Source of the DNA: Macrosoma leucophasiata
Lineage: Eukaryota; Arthropoda; Insecta; Lepidoptera; Hedylidae
NCBI GenBank assembly: GCA_036365455.1
Contig: JAWQUS010000023.1
Location: forward strand, 5,642,001 to 5,706,000
Direction: 5' to 3'
DNA length: 64,000 bases
Each line of letters starts with the position of its first letter. Within the stretch, counting starts at the first letter, position 1. The notes below the pieces were generated by a model. The model was given only the letters and a program-made list of their open reading frames with translations, was not told the origin of the DNA and did no database searches. Shown piece after piece: positions 24,401 through 31,823 of the stretch. The position numbers and the translations under genes are program-made.

Positions 24401-26055
24401 AGTAATGTTAAAAATTTAGTAACAGTAATTTCATCCTCATTTCGTGGCGTGTAAATGTCGCTCTATTATATAGTCATTGTATTGGTATGGGCTACGACAA
24501 AACAGGCTTACCTCGGGATGTGGATAATCGATACCTATTTTAAATATGTGAAATAATATTTAAAATAGGTATCGATTTGAATATGATTTTGACGACCCGG
24601 TTAGTCCAGCGGTGTGAGATGACCGTTTGATTCGAAGGGTCTCGGGTTCGATCCCCGCACCGGGACAAATATTTGTATGGTCTACAGATATTTGTTTCGG
24701 GTCTGGGTGTTTGTGTATGTGTTGTATGTGTACAACGGCACCCACGACACAGGTTTATACCTACTGTGGGGCTGTGAATGTAAGCGTGTTTTACTTATTT
24801 ATTCATATGAGTGGTACGTTGAAGAATGTTTTAAATTTTAACTTATATCATTTCAGTAAGGCGAAACCAAAACCCCCGACGCCGACTTTGCCCGTTAAAG
24901 TTAAGACCGAGGTGAAAAAGCGTATAGCTCTGGCCCCGGCTACAAGCAGCTCTACTGTAAAGAAGAAAAAATCTGACAATGGTTATAGTAAGTTTTATTT
25001 TATTACTAGCTGACCCGGCAAACTTCGTATTGCCTTACAATGAAATAATGTATCATAGGTTTGATATATACGGACTATTTGTATGGGAAAATGAAATTGT
25101 GGTTTTCCCTTCTATTTTTCCATTTTTTTTTTCCAATAAAATATTGTCTACCTCACGGCAATATGTATAAAGTCTGAAAAGTCATGTCCGCCGTTGCGCA
25201 CTTGGCCGCCCCTACGTATTTTCGTTCCACACCGATTACTTTTTACGTCCATGACGTACATGTATCATCATATTATATATCAAATTAAAGCTATTTTTTT
25301 CTCATTATTATACGGGAGCCAAATTAAATCGGCCGCAAATAAGAGTTGCTGGCTAGGCTGGTAGGCTGGTAGGCTGGTTAAAGATAAAATATTTTTTTTG
25401 TATTGTATCTTCACGCCAGGGCCCTAACGGGGTAGGCAGAGAGTGTAGAGCGCCAGATATCCCGGTTCTGACAAACCTCTCGTGCCTCGTCTACCATAAA
25501 ATAATTTAATTAAATAAAATCAAATACCAAATTTTTGACTTGAGACCAAATTTTGATAGGCAAGCTAGTGGTTACATTATATTCTCTAGATTATAAAGTT
25601 GCGTAAAAATGGGGTTTGCAGCATATCTGGGTGATCGAAATGATTCTGCAGTGGGATCTTAACCTGTCTTGAAAATTTCGTAATTAGTCGGTGTTGTCTG
25701 TCAAAATGTCAAACATATTATATGTGCTGTGTAACTAGCCAGTGGTAAAATGGTTTCAACATAGAGGTTCGTTATGTTTACGCCATGAAATCCATGACGT
25801 TTCTGACGTCTTCGGCCGCGCGCGGCCAACATTCGTTGGCCGCGCGCGTCTGTCGCGAGCCACGGAAGCGGTTCCATACATTTTCATACTGCATCTAAAG
25901 TCGCGCGCGGCCGCGATCGATCATGATCCACGGAATTACAGCTTTAGACACGTTTTCAACAATTTTTAATGTCTTATTTTTATTTTACAGAGCCGGTGCT
26001 TACCTTGAAGGACTTTACTTTGGATGATATCGATGATATCATAGAACTTGAATGA
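1..26055 (+). CDS. ATRX: ATRX/XNP-type SNF2 chromatin remodeler, 22 exons, 5' partial
   Basis: ATP-dependent nuclear chromatin remodeler of the SNF2 family. In animals ATRX/XNP acts on heterochromatin, with DAXX and H3.3. Exons, placed by GT/AG sites and a preserved frame: <1-3428, 3507-3714, 4395-4733, 4828-4964, 6002-6136, 7305-7404, 8577-8672, 9203-9340, 9560-9700, 10364-10483, 11578-11966, 12098-12450, 12739-12928, 13430-13600, 14179-14350, 15207-15328, 15706-15917, 17367-18820, 20932-21248, 22382-24310, 24857-24987, 25991-26055. They sum to 10,347 nt, an exact multiple of three (about 3,448 aa plus stop). The ATPase lies near residues 1480-2080. The ATRX identity, rather than another SNF2 family, rests on GRRNIRK before the core, [12 protein letters not shown], and the post-helicase segment EHDSLL...ERAAAW. 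The first in-frame ATG is at 22, but the frame is open to base 1, so the true start may lie upstream. No cysteine-rich ADD domain is seen; insect XNP proteins also lack it. Exon edges were not checked against RNA. Confidence 0.93.
3507..8672 (+). CDS. ATRX: ATRX exons 2-7: charged linker leading into the helicase
   Basis: Six short exons (3507-3714, 4395-4733, 4828-4964, 6002-6136, 7305-7404, 8577-8672) encode an acidic/lysine-rich linker. Exon 3 has a short VQ-D repeat (DAVQK units near 4520-4580). Exon 5 is Arg-rich ([17 protein letters not shown]). Exon 6 ends in GRRNIRK and exon 7 reads [14 protein letters not shown]. These two match the conserved basic segment that precedes the ATPase in ATRX proteins. 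Every junction keeps the frame. Confidence 0.85.
3761..3824. repeat. Hairpin-forming inverted repeat
   Basis: Arms of about 27 bp (about 3763-3789 and 3797-3823) built on acttcatattaat / attaatatgaagt and gcaaactc / gagtttgc, with a very short loop. It lies in ATRX intron 2 just left of a MITE with different ends. Confidence 0.75.
3854..4315. mobile_element. MITE with perfect 16-bp terminal inverted repeats
   Basis: Ends CGTTAAGAATGCAGTG (3854-3869) and its exact reverse complement (4300-4315) bracket about 460 bp of non-coding AT-rich DNA with a G-run near 3896-3908. No transposase is present. No clear target duplication is visible, so the superfamily is not assigned. It sits in ATRX intron 2. 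Confidence 0.65.
5021..5210 (+). mobile_element. tRNA-derived SINE with 13-bp target duplication
   Basis: The tRNA-like head (about 5068-5140) has an A-box-like TAGCTTAGTGCTAAAGCGG and a B box GGTTCGATTCC, so it would be read by RNA polymerase III. The body contains TTTTTCTTT and ends before aaaatttta. Flanking duplications aactcaaacttgg lie at 5008-5020 and 5211-5223. The left end (about 5029-5054) is a reverse-complement copy of the tail (about 5137-5165), so the insertion has inverted ends. It lies in an ATRX intron. Confidence 0.75.
5813..5897. repeat. Perfect 40-bp inverted repeat with 5-nt loop
   Basis: Arms 5813-5852 and 5858-5897 are exact reverse complements around the loop gagtg. 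It lies in an ATRX intron about 105 bp before the exon at 6002. Transcribed, it would form a 40-bp perfect RNA hairpin. It could be a foldback remnant or a cloning/assembly snap-back; nothing shows that it is a miRNA gene. Confidence 0.9.
6150..6420 (+). repeat. Interspersed repeat, LINE/SINE-like (family X)
   Basis: Contains the block ATGGTAGTGTTCAGCACTAT and the following GTGTTCCGGT. These recur at about 60960-61270 (+) and, inverted, at about 38840-39110. It is a dispersed retroelement fragment in an ATRX intron, with no coding capacity seen. Confidence 0.6.
6430..7290. repeat. Repeat-rich intron: family X tail and a second dispersed repeat
   Basis: About 6640-6790 resembles the 3' part of family X (atcattacttaacatccatg ... 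cattacataaaaaaa). About 7120-7290 holds a different repeat containing ttgaccaataccgga and gtgtgcagcagagataa. That second repeat recurs near 27395-27470 and 27806-27900, where an hAT-like element splits it. No gene is seen between the exons at 6136 and 7305. Confidence 0.5.
7521..8525 (-). pseudogene. Truncated mariner transposon with degenerate transposase
   Basis: Reading on the - strand gives a mariner transposase: HTH-like [15 protein letters not shown], then HDNAPAH and YSPDLAPRD, with the DD34D spacing between the last two aspartates intact. The longest intact piece is 7639-8145. It is broken by a stop within the N-terminal part (near 8363) and a frame change near 8145, and the amino end is missing. 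The transposon end cgaggtgaatcaaaaaattc (7521) follows a TA. The other end is lost, about 50 bp short of the ATRX exon at 8577. Inactive. Confidence 0.85.
9203..15328 (+). CDS. ATRX: ATRX exons 8-16: SNF2 ATPase/helicase core
   Basis: Nine exons carry the full two-lobe SNF2 motor. Motif I (HCMGLGKT, exon 9560-9700) binds ATP. Motif Ia is [10 protein letters not shown] (10364-10483). Motif II is DEGH at about 11785. Motif III is LTGTPMQNN (about 11866). Lobe 2 has YYRLDGS (13430-13600), [10 protein letters not shown], and motif VI with RVYRFGQ (14179-14350, arginine finger). Exon 15207-15328 adds [15 protein letters not shown] and the [11 protein letters not shown] brace typical of ATRX. All catalytic residues look intact, so the motor should be active. 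The linker between lobes (12739-12928) is much shorter than in human ATRX. Confidence 0.95.
9701..9994. other. C-rich intron stretch
   Basis: Several C8-C11 runs (near 9788 and 9861) separated by gtcac motifs. Probably the remains of a short transposon. No gene or reliable ends seen. Confidence 0.3.
9995..10117. mobile_element. Short MITE (family gttgcacc), copy 1
   Basis: Ends GTTGCACCAAAATATTTGTT and AACAAATATCTTGGTGCAAC are inverted repeats with one mismatch, bracketing 123 bp. A second copy is at 34325-34448. Non-coding; superfamily not assigned. Confidence 0.7.
10497..10797 (+). mobile_element. tRNA-derived SINE (second family)
   Basis: The head (about 10500-10565) has an A-box-like TAGTCTAGTGGTAGGAC and a strong T-arm CCGGGTTCGATTCCCGG. 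The body contains taaaatctctggttatattg and ends near ggcgtgaagttgcg, then an AT-rich tail. The anticodon arm does not fold like a functional tRNA. A related body lies at 34690-34920. It is in the ATRX intron after the motif Ia exon. Confidence 0.7.
11090..11475 (+). mobile_element. 3' fragment of a LINE (GAT-tailed)
   Basis: Ends with gtccagcagtggacgtcttt, cggctga and a (GAT)n run (about 11463-11475), a LINE 3' tail common in Lepidoptera. Only the non-coding end is present. A copy on the other strand lies near 59555-59650. Confidence 0.6.
12945..13340. repeat. LINE-tail fragment (family Y) followed by a MITE
   Basis: About 12955-13040 matches family Y (cgctccacactctc ... gcctaccccg ... agatacatacatac). 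About 13150-13330 holds imperfect inverted repeats (acggatttatctcg / gcaagataaatccgt, and tattaaac / gtttaata) ending in tgagagtagctcgcgaaaa. A related inverted end is near 37236-37285. Non-coding. Confidence 0.5.
13800..14145 (+). repeat. LINE-tail fragments in ATRX intron
   Basis: About 13800-13905 ends gcgggcggagccgcgcgcaa, a family Z (RTE-like) tail. About 13985-14145 is family X (cataacaccttaggcctcag ... catgcttgtttgcca ... cattacataaaaaa), also found at 61110-61270. No gene seen. Confidence 0.5.
14476..14621. mobile_element. Short MITE with ends CCCCCTTATTCATAAACGTA
   Basis: The left end at 14476 and its inverted partner ending at 14621 (tacgtttatgaataaggggg) are perfect over 20 bp. 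The inner sequence contains agacaaag and agctaaaa. A shorter relative is at 51626-51709. Non-coding. Confidence 0.75.
14640..15190. repeat. Three LINE-tail fragments in ATRX intron
   Basis: About 14640-14755 is family Y (+), ending in tacatacatacat. About 14800-14970 is a family Z-like tail with cgaagccggggcgg. About 15070-15190 is family X on the - strand (atgtgatggtggtggcaaac ... gtgcagatgcgttatcac). None has coding capacity. Confidence 0.5.
15706..15917 (+). CDS. ATRX: ATRX exon 17: post-helicase segment, also the first unit of a tandem array
   Basis: The exon starts after ttcag and ends AAG G|gtacgc. Its last 97 nt (15821-15917) encode the ATRX-typical segment [20 protein letters not shown] followed by [12 protein letters not shown]. 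This same block, with its donor and 60 bp of intron, is repeated in the array to the right. Joining to the exon at 17367 through phase 1 gives a Glu codon and keeps the frame. The donor at 15918 is the simplest choice. Donors at 16389 and 16860 would also keep the frame. Confidence 0.8.
15821..17286 (+). repeat. 157-bp tandem array of exon end plus splice donor, 9 full units and a partial tenth
   Basis: Units begin at 15821, 15978, 16135, 16292, 16449, 16606, 16763, 16920 and 17077, with a truncated unit from 17234. Each unit holds 97 bp of ATRX coding sequence, the donor gtacgc (15918 and every 157 bp to 17174), and about 60 bp of C-rich intron. Units are nearly identical. The main variant is cacgac versus cacgtc (units 3, 5 and 6 carry gtc). 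The array is very GC-rich within AT-rich DNA. No stop codon occurs in any + frame, so long spurious ORFs run through it on both strands. Copy number may be affected by assembly. Confidence 0.97.
17367..18820 (+). CDS. ATRX: ATRX exon 18: charged C-terminal region
   Basis: The exon opens after ttacag, completes a Glu codon, and ends GTG AAG|gttagt in phase 0 (about 485 codons). It has a short ordered-looking start ([20 protein letters not shown] and on), then an acidic/basic disordered tail with lysine clusters such as [17 protein letters not shown] second copy of the LSVR-AER motif lies near 18195-18240. A hydrophobic-acidic TIVLSDDED block (18508-18534) looks like a SUMO-interacting motif. 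The last part ([16 protein letters not shown], about 18720-18770) is predicted helical. Confidence 0.85.
18957..20242 (+). pseudogene. Mariner transposon, nearly full length, inactivated
   Basis: Imperfect terminal repeats: ggttggggaaaag ... ttcgcatt at the left and aatgcgaagaaactttttcc at the right. The transposase begins at ATG 19135 and keeps PRSGRP, the GDEKWITYD block, HHDNARSH and YSPDLAP. A 1-nt loss near 19212-19222 shifts the frame early. A TAA at 19968-19970 replaces the residue directly before the third catalytic aspartate, at the conserved 34-residue spacing. It sits in the ATRX intron between exons 18 and 19. Recently inactivated by appearance. Confidence 0.88.
20440..20660 (-). 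repeat. Family Z LINE-tail fragment
   Basis: Starts actagctgtgcccgtgactt and ends with gttcccgagattagcg ... cagacagacggacagt. Read on the - strand, it ends in the sequence normally found at the 3' end of RTE-like LINEs. Related pieces lie at 44225-44440 and 51795-51975. Confidence 0.5.
20932..26055 (+). CDS. ATRX: ATRX exons 19-22: Ser/Thr/Pro-rich C-terminus and stop
   Basis: Exons 20932-21248, 22382-24310, 24857-24987 and 25991-26055. The 1.9-kb exon carries degenerate 8-9-codon repeats of the type TSAVPTKL (about 22620-22880) and a proline-rich run (about 23210-23340). It also has hydrophobic-acidic blocks [10 protein letters not shown] (23125-23153) and VIDLTD (24102-24119). The protein ends [10 protein letters not shown], with the stop at 26053-26055. 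Phases 2, 2, 1 at the three internal junctions all agree. The region is probably disordered. It is assigned to ATRX because the frame is continuous and no other start or stop fits. Confidence 0.82.
21281..22009 (-). pseudogene. Pogo/Tigger-like transposon remnant
   Basis: Ends cagtagagcgtcgattatcc (21281) and the inverted ggataatcgacgctccaatg (to 22009), each flanked by TA, as expected for a pogo-type element. The - strand ORF 21680-21940 resembles a Tigger transposase C-terminus ([14 protein letters not shown] ... [11 protein letters not shown] ... [10 protein letters not shown]). The rest of the transposase is deleted. A tRNA-SINE lies inside (about 21440-21600). It is in ATRX intron 19. 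Confidence 0.75.
21440..21600 (+). mobile_element. tRNA-derived SINE, foldback form, nested in the pogo remnant
   Basis: Shares the B box GGTTCGATTCC and the tail aaatttttctttctg with the SINE at 5021. Its 5' half is replaced by an inverted copy: ggataaccagtccagc and gctggactggttatcc face each other across six bases. It lies between the TIRs of the pogo-like element, so it is younger than it. Confidence 0.65.
24526..24577. repeat. Perfect 22-bp inverted repeat, 8-nt loop
   Basis: Arms 24526-24547 and 24556-24577 (aatcgatacctattttaaat ...), in the ATRX intron just before a SINE. Likely a foldback remnant; no role evident. Confidence 0.85.
24597..24805 (+). mobile_element. tRNA-derived SINE (third family), plus copy
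   Basis: The head has an A-box-like GGTTAGTCCAGCGG and B box GGGTTCGATCCCC. The body contains aaatatttgt ... cagatatttgtttcgggtct ... acggcacccacgacacaggt ... gtggggctgtgaatgtaagc. The same body lies inverted at 31425-31645. The head shows CCCGG/CACCGGG pairing but has no proper anticodon arm. Confidence 0.75.
25005..25980. repeat. Repeat-rich final ATRX intron
   Basis: Starts with a LINE-tail-like tagctgacccggcaaacttc (25010, also at about 9384). About 25408-25500 is family Y on the - strand (tcttcacgccagg ... ggtaggcagagagtgt). About 25795-25925 is GC-rich with cggccgcgcgcggccaac repeats. No gene is seen. Confidence 0.45.
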
Positions 26056-27060
26056 ACACTTCGTGAATTAGTGTTTTGGTATTTAAATAATGTACATAGC
26101 TTTGTTGACTTATTTCACTCACTGTGAAATTACAGACTATTATATTTTCGAAAGTGATGTTCCTTTTGAGTGCAGTAGTTCATGTGTTTATGTTCTCGCG
26201 ATTGTGATAGTGAAAGATTATTTTATATTATAATTTCTCATATAATCTAATGTTAAAACGAATTTTAAAAATTACATTTATGTAATAAAAACGTAGTCAT
26301 CGTCTGCCGGCAATGTATCTGAATAATTCCGAGTGTGATTTGTTAATTTTCGTGTTAGATTTAAGTAACAAATATTTAAGATTATTTTATTTTCATCTAA
26401 CATATTATATGAGTAAAATTGTTATATCGGTTCGCAGTATTGATTTTTATTAAGACACATGCATCGCGATGTTTGAATGTGGTAACAATATTCTGTTACG
26501 AACAGTCGTTTATGCAGGTAAACGAATGTCTACATTGAAATTATTTTTATAAAGACTGAAGGTACATTTTTCCTAATACATAACCACACTCGAATATCCG
26601 TTGTCAACGGGCAACTTTCCCCTTTTGTCGTAATAAAATTATGTGTAGGAGGGACTCTTTTAAATGTTAGCTTGTAGTAAAAAGTTAATATTGTATAAAG
26701 CTAAAATAACTTTCATATTAAATAATTAATAATTATTACTAGAGATTCCAAATTGTTAAACACACTTATCGATACTGCGATTATATTCCAGGCAATATAT
26801 TGGAAAGGCGTAGAATTATATGACAATTACTATTCTTATTACTTATAGTGTATAGTTATCTCGAAGATCTGTATAGTCTGCAGACAACAGATTCCTGCGT
26901 AGAATGCTTTTAATTTTATTTTGAACCGGAATAAGCCTGTCTTCTTCATGTGTTTTATTATTTGTCGTGGAGCATACAAAGTGTGTTTACTTGTTAATAG
27001 TATATTGGATATTAAGAGGTAAATAAAAACGATCATATTAAATCAACTGTTTTTTTGTGT
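26056..27060 (+). terminator. ATRX: ATRX 3' UTR with candidate poly(A) signals
   Basis: AT-rich, non-coding and free of obvious repeats. AATAAA occurs at 26284, 26632 and 27022. The last is followed within 25-35 bases by a T/GT-rich run, the usual downstream element, so a main 3' end near 27040-27045 is most likely. Confidence 0.5.
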
Positions 27061-27394
27061 GGAATAATTTCTGTGGAGCAACTTGGCTGCATAATCATGT
27101 TGTTTAGTCCAGTCATTTGGTAGTTTCACCTAAATCGTTTTTCGGGAGTTTTTAAAATTGGTGATTTAATAAATTTCGACGTGCTCTTTTCTTTTTTGCC
27201 ACCTCGTATCATTGTCGCTCGCGCCGCCATATTGGAAAAATGGCGTTCAAAACAGTTTTTGATAATAATAACTCTGTTCAAACTCATTTTACGATAAAAA
27301 TTAGTTACAGTATGTTACAAGATATATTGCACATCGACCTTAGGAAAGAGACTTCGGATAATTTCCGCTCTAATTTCTCTCTCTTTCGCACATA

Positions 27395-27900
27395 TTCTAT
27401 GTGACGTTTGTCGTCGATCATTTTGACGAACTTATGACCAATACCGGATTTTGTGCTTACGTAGTCAGCGCAGTGCCGGATTAGCCATATAGCAGGAGTA
27501 GCAGATGCTACGGGCCCCGCGCCATTGGGGGCCCCGTGCCTGTGCCCAAAAAAAAAAACAGAAATATGTAATACACCTTAGCTATTCTCAAAGGGAGCGT
27601 TGACCACTAATTATATAGGTACATATATTATTATGTTGCAAGTTGGCAATACCACAATACTTACAGGGAGAATCCCCTAAATTTGTTTTCGATTCCTTTT
27701 CGTAAATGTTGTTTTATTTACATCCTAAATTTCAGTAGGCAATGTAACTCTAGGGCCCCATGGTCACATTTGCTACGGGCCCCGCACCGGCTTTATCCGG
27801 CACTGAGTCAGCGTGCAGCAGAGATAAACCTCTACGAAAAAGAATCTAGCAGATAGTTACTTGCCTAAGCTCGATGTGCTATATTTCTTAATGGGTACAT
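27395..27900 (+). repeat. Dispersed repeat split by an hAT-like element
   Basis: The parts 27395-27470 and 27806-27900 align, in order, with about 7120-7290 (accaataccgga ... gtgcagcagagataa ... gatgtgctatatttctt). The hAT-like element interrupts them exactly at an 8-bp duplication. Confidence 0.6.
27471..27805. mobile_element. Non-autonomous hAT-like element (family H1), copy 1
   Basis: 335 bp with ends CAGTGCCGGAT and ATCCGGCACTG. Exact 8-bp target duplications agtcagcg are at 27463-27470 and 27806-27813, the size typical of hAT. The interior has two ggggccc-rich arms (ctacgggccccgc) and no ORF. Copies 2 and 3 are at 36326-36653 and 42777-44150. Confidence 0.92.
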
Positions 27901-28673
27901 ACTGTATGTAATTAATGAACTAAGCTGGAGCTATTTTTTTCTTCGAAACTATGCCTCTGATAATGCGAACGACACTATAGAACCTTAAATTTGAACTGAT
28001 TTTGGAAGAATATTTGAGCTCGGTCGACGGATGTTCCGTATAATGGGGAGAGGGATCCGTCGCCAAGTCGACGTGACCCTTTATATCTGCGATGAACCTT
28101 ACAGGCATTAGTAGATCGAGTTTTCAACACGTAGAATGGGTTTGCGACTCTCGTACGTTGTAACTATTGATTTTACAAAAATAGTTACACTTTCCAGTTA
28201 ACCTCCTCTAGAAGCAGTGAAGCGGGTTTTTGAAATTAAAAAAAATATATTTTTTTTCAACTATATATTCTCTTATCATGTTTACAACAAAATATTTATA
28301 TTAAAATAATTTATGTTCCTTAATCTAAACATTAAAGCTGCTACATAGATAAATTTCAAAAAATAATTTCATAATCGAATAAAATAATGACTGACCAGTC
28401 GTTATCACTTTTAAACTTAACATTATGTTTCCATCTACGAATACGTCATTACGAAGAAGTGTGCAATTATAAATTTTCCCCAAAATTTTGACTGTTAACG
28501 ATAGGGTATTGTTTGACGTCACAACATTTTTTTTTCCTAAGTATGCAATTCACTCAGTGCGTTGTGTGTCAACGTCAATTGCCAACTTCGATCCGTGATG
28601 CTACTGTATTTTGTAAGAAAGTTACACTTATTTCCAATAATTTATTCGTAGGTTAACATACGACAGTGTTTTA

Positions 28674-28935
28674 ATTAAAGAAAAATTTGACTTCAGGCGA
28701 GACTCGAACTCGCGGCCTAATGGGAATCTAGTCCAGCCGCTCTTCCAATTGAGCTACTGAAGCAATAGATGGCGCTGCTGCTACCATAAAGCAATGCAAT
28801 AAATGTGAAGGAAAGATTTGACAAATCGGGCAGGACTTCAGTAGCTCAATTGGAAGAGCGGCTGGACTAGATTCCCAGTAGGCCGCGAGTTCGAGTCGCC
28901 TGAAGTCAAATTTTTCTTTCCATTTTTCTTTAAAT
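28674..28935. mobile_element. Inverted pair of tRNA-derived SINE heads
   Basis: A - strand head (about 28690-28763) and a + strand head (about 28835-28910) face each other over about 70 bp. Each carries acttcagtagctcaattgga, agagcggctggacta and the T-arm gttcgagtc, and each is bordered by aaatttttctttcc or its complement. D-arm, T-arm and acceptor can pair like a tRNA, but the anticodon stem does not, so neither is called a tRNA gene. Confidence 0.75.
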
Positions 28936-30978
28936 ATATTATATTTCACAAGCATGTGTTAATGCGAAACAATATAAAACAAATACGACAGTGTGTTTGA
29001 GTTGAGATGAAATCACATGCATGTAAATAATTCCATAAACGTGATCGTATATTCAATCAACAAGATTTAAGTCATAAAGATCAATGAAAAATTACAATAA
29101 TAAATCTTAAAACTAAGTTCTTTGTTCGAATATAACTAGAAAATATTGAAAAAATTTATGCTAAGTGATCTTGTACATATCAATTTTTCTTTGCAATAGT
29201 GTTTTGAAATCATTATTTAAACATCGCAGCTCTTTAGCTATGTATTTGATTATCCATTGTACAGTAATCTTGATAGCAAATGCTGACAGCGTATCTTATG
29301 TCGAATATTGAAATTCGATGTTACAAAATCTCACGCAGTCTGTATAGTCTATTATAGCGGCTGAAAGTTAATATTGAGGCGCATGTCAGTGTTTTTGCCG
29401 GCAACTGATTTTACATGACAGTTATATACAACTTATACAAGTCACCTTAAAATGTGAATATCAAACATGTGTGTACGTATTTAAATAAAATCGTACACAA
29501 GTAATCAAATTATCCACTATAAAATGCACCTAAACAAAAAATCATAGACTTTGTACATATACATATTTTACAAAATTGTCTAAAATTTTGCACTGCATTT
29601 GATTTTAATATTTTAAAATTATTTAAGATAATATTGAGAAAAATATTTCTTTACAGACGTATTTAGCTACCTACGTAAAAAAAATATCTAATACGTATCA
29701 TATATATAATTAAATACAGTAACTTTTATTTAACAGATAGTATAGAAAATATATACAGTAATCGAGATCCATGATAATCACCGTTTATCTGTAATTCGCT
29801 TTATCCGATTTTTTACACCTCTTATTTTTTGTAGGTGTCCATATCAACAACCTATTTCCCTCCTGCCAAATAAGGCGGAATTTTAAAATAAATTAATTCA
29901 TTCATTTTTAAATTATGTTGAATTACTGGTCCTGACCGTGACTTCTTAATTTTGAAAAAAGAGAGAAAAGTTTTAGAAAATATATTATTTAATTAGGGAC
30001 CACACTTATTACTCCGAAAGATCAGTTTAGCTCGAAGACACAAATTACCCATTTACACAACAAAGCTCACTTAACTAGGTGAGGTGTGACCATAGCTGCG
30101 TTGTCTCGTCGATGGGTATGACAGATGACTCGCACCTCTCAACTAGAATTACCCTATTGTAGTAGATTGAATTGCGGTGTTAAGTCTTATTGTCTTAAAA
30201 TACTCTTTATTTGCAAATACTGCTAATTTCATATGAAAGCGAACAATGAGATTGCCTTGTATAAACTGTACAAAATCTAGACTTATTATTGTATACCTAC
30301 ATATTGCCAGAATAAATAAAAAATAAATCTTAAAGCAGTAACAACAACTAACCGAACACATGAAACGTTCATACATGTATATTCTCAGATCTTCGCGTAG
30401 AACTGTCATCAAAGTTTTTTTTTTTTTTTTTTTTTCAATAGTCACCAACAGTAACGAAATAAAATCTTATTCAAACTTTACTTGTTGTTATAAAGACATA
30501 AATGACATAGATAATATATGAATTTAATTAATCTCATATATTTTTAACTAACGATTAAATTACTGGTCCTAATTTCTGTAAATTAAGTCATTGTATAATA
30601 TATACGGAGCGAGCTTATTATGCAGAAAACGACAAATTACTTGCTGAGAGTACAATGCTAGTTTAATAGGGATGATGACTAGGTATGAATTTACGACTTT
30701 GTATCATATCACATGAAAGCGACTTGCAAATGAGATATAAAGATATAAAAATTATGAAAATTCGAGTTGAATCGTATGAGATATAAGAAAAAAAAACAAC
30801 AAAGTTAAGTGTATAAAATAAAAATAATTTCATTTTTACATTCTTTGTACGATATCCAACAAATTTTGGTAAGAAATGTTGTATAAACACGCATTATTGA
30901 CGAAGATATTTAAAAAAAGGTTTTATTTTCACCATACAATTCATAGGTTTTAACTCTAATGTGACGTGATAATAGAGT
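28936..30978. other. AT-rich intergenic DNA, nothing recognised
   Basis: No ORF with protein-like composition. A T20-like run lies near 30414-30435. It separates the convergent 3' ends of ATRX and PXK. Confidence 0.4.
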
Positions 30979-31221
30979 GTCATTTTATATGAGCCGTTTT
31001 AAATCGTTTGACATATCGCAACGTTTTGAATCGTTATATCTTTAAAATGATTAGCTTTTGAATAGACGTTTCAAAGACAATATTTACTTAGACTAGTTTT
31101 CATTGTCTTTGAGACGTTTACTCGATAAATAATAGATATTATTTAAGAATTTTAAGATGATATATAACGATTCCGAACGTTGCGAGGTGCGAAACGACTC
31201 AAAACGGCTCATAAAATAATG
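30979..31221. mobile_element. MITE with about 70-bp terminal inverted repeats
   Basis: Left cattttatatgagccgtttt ... atcgcaacgtt ... aatcgttatat. Right the imperfect complement ending aaaacggctcataaaataatg. The centre also pairs (cgtttcaaagacaat / attgtctttgagacg), so nearly the whole 240 bp folds back. No coding. Confidence 0.75.
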
Positions 31222-31424
31222 ACTGGACATCCTATTTACAAGTTACTTTTATATACTCAATTTATGATTCGGCTAATAAGCATTTTCATATTTCCAAGAG
31301 ACCTTGGAAATATGGTAAGAAGGTATAGATTTTCGCACCAATACATCATTAAATGGCAACATAATAGGTATGCTAATTTTCAAAATAACGTTCTTGTGTG
31401 ATGAAAACGCCAACATCTCTTAAG

Positions 31425-31645
31425 GCCGGTCCCAATATTTTACTAATACGCTTACACTCACAGCCCCACACTAGGTATAAACCTGTGTCGTGGGTGCCCT
31501 TGTACACATACATATAACATAAACACCCAGACTCGAAACAAATATCTGTAGGCCAAACAAATATTTGTCTCGGTGCGGGGATCGAACCCACGACCCTTCG
31601 AATCAAACGGTCATCTCAAACCGCTGGACTAACCGGGTCGTCGAG
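31425..31645 (-). mobile_element. tRNA-derived SINE (third family), minus copy
   Basis: Reverse complement of the element at 24597-24805: cgctggactaaccgggtcgt at its right is the head, and ggggatcgaaccc is the inverted B box. The body keeps cacccacgacacaggt (inverted) and ends near 31430. Confidence 0.75.
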
Positions 31646-31823
31646 GCGACTTCCGCTGCTAGCATTCCGATAACAACGAACAGCAAATTATTCTGTACAT
31701 TTATTGCAGTCAAAACTTCTTGTGTCGTTCTGATTTGAGAGTCGACGAAACGAAAACGCGACAGTAAAAAGAGATAGACACCTACAGTTTAATTTAACAT
31801 GGCAGAAAATGAGATAGGCAGCT

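Noticed and set aside
28690..28910. Functional tRNA genes
   Set aside because: Acceptor, D and T arms can pair, but the anticodon stem does not, and the heads continue into SINE bodies shared with other sites. The same applies to 10500, 24597 and 35465.
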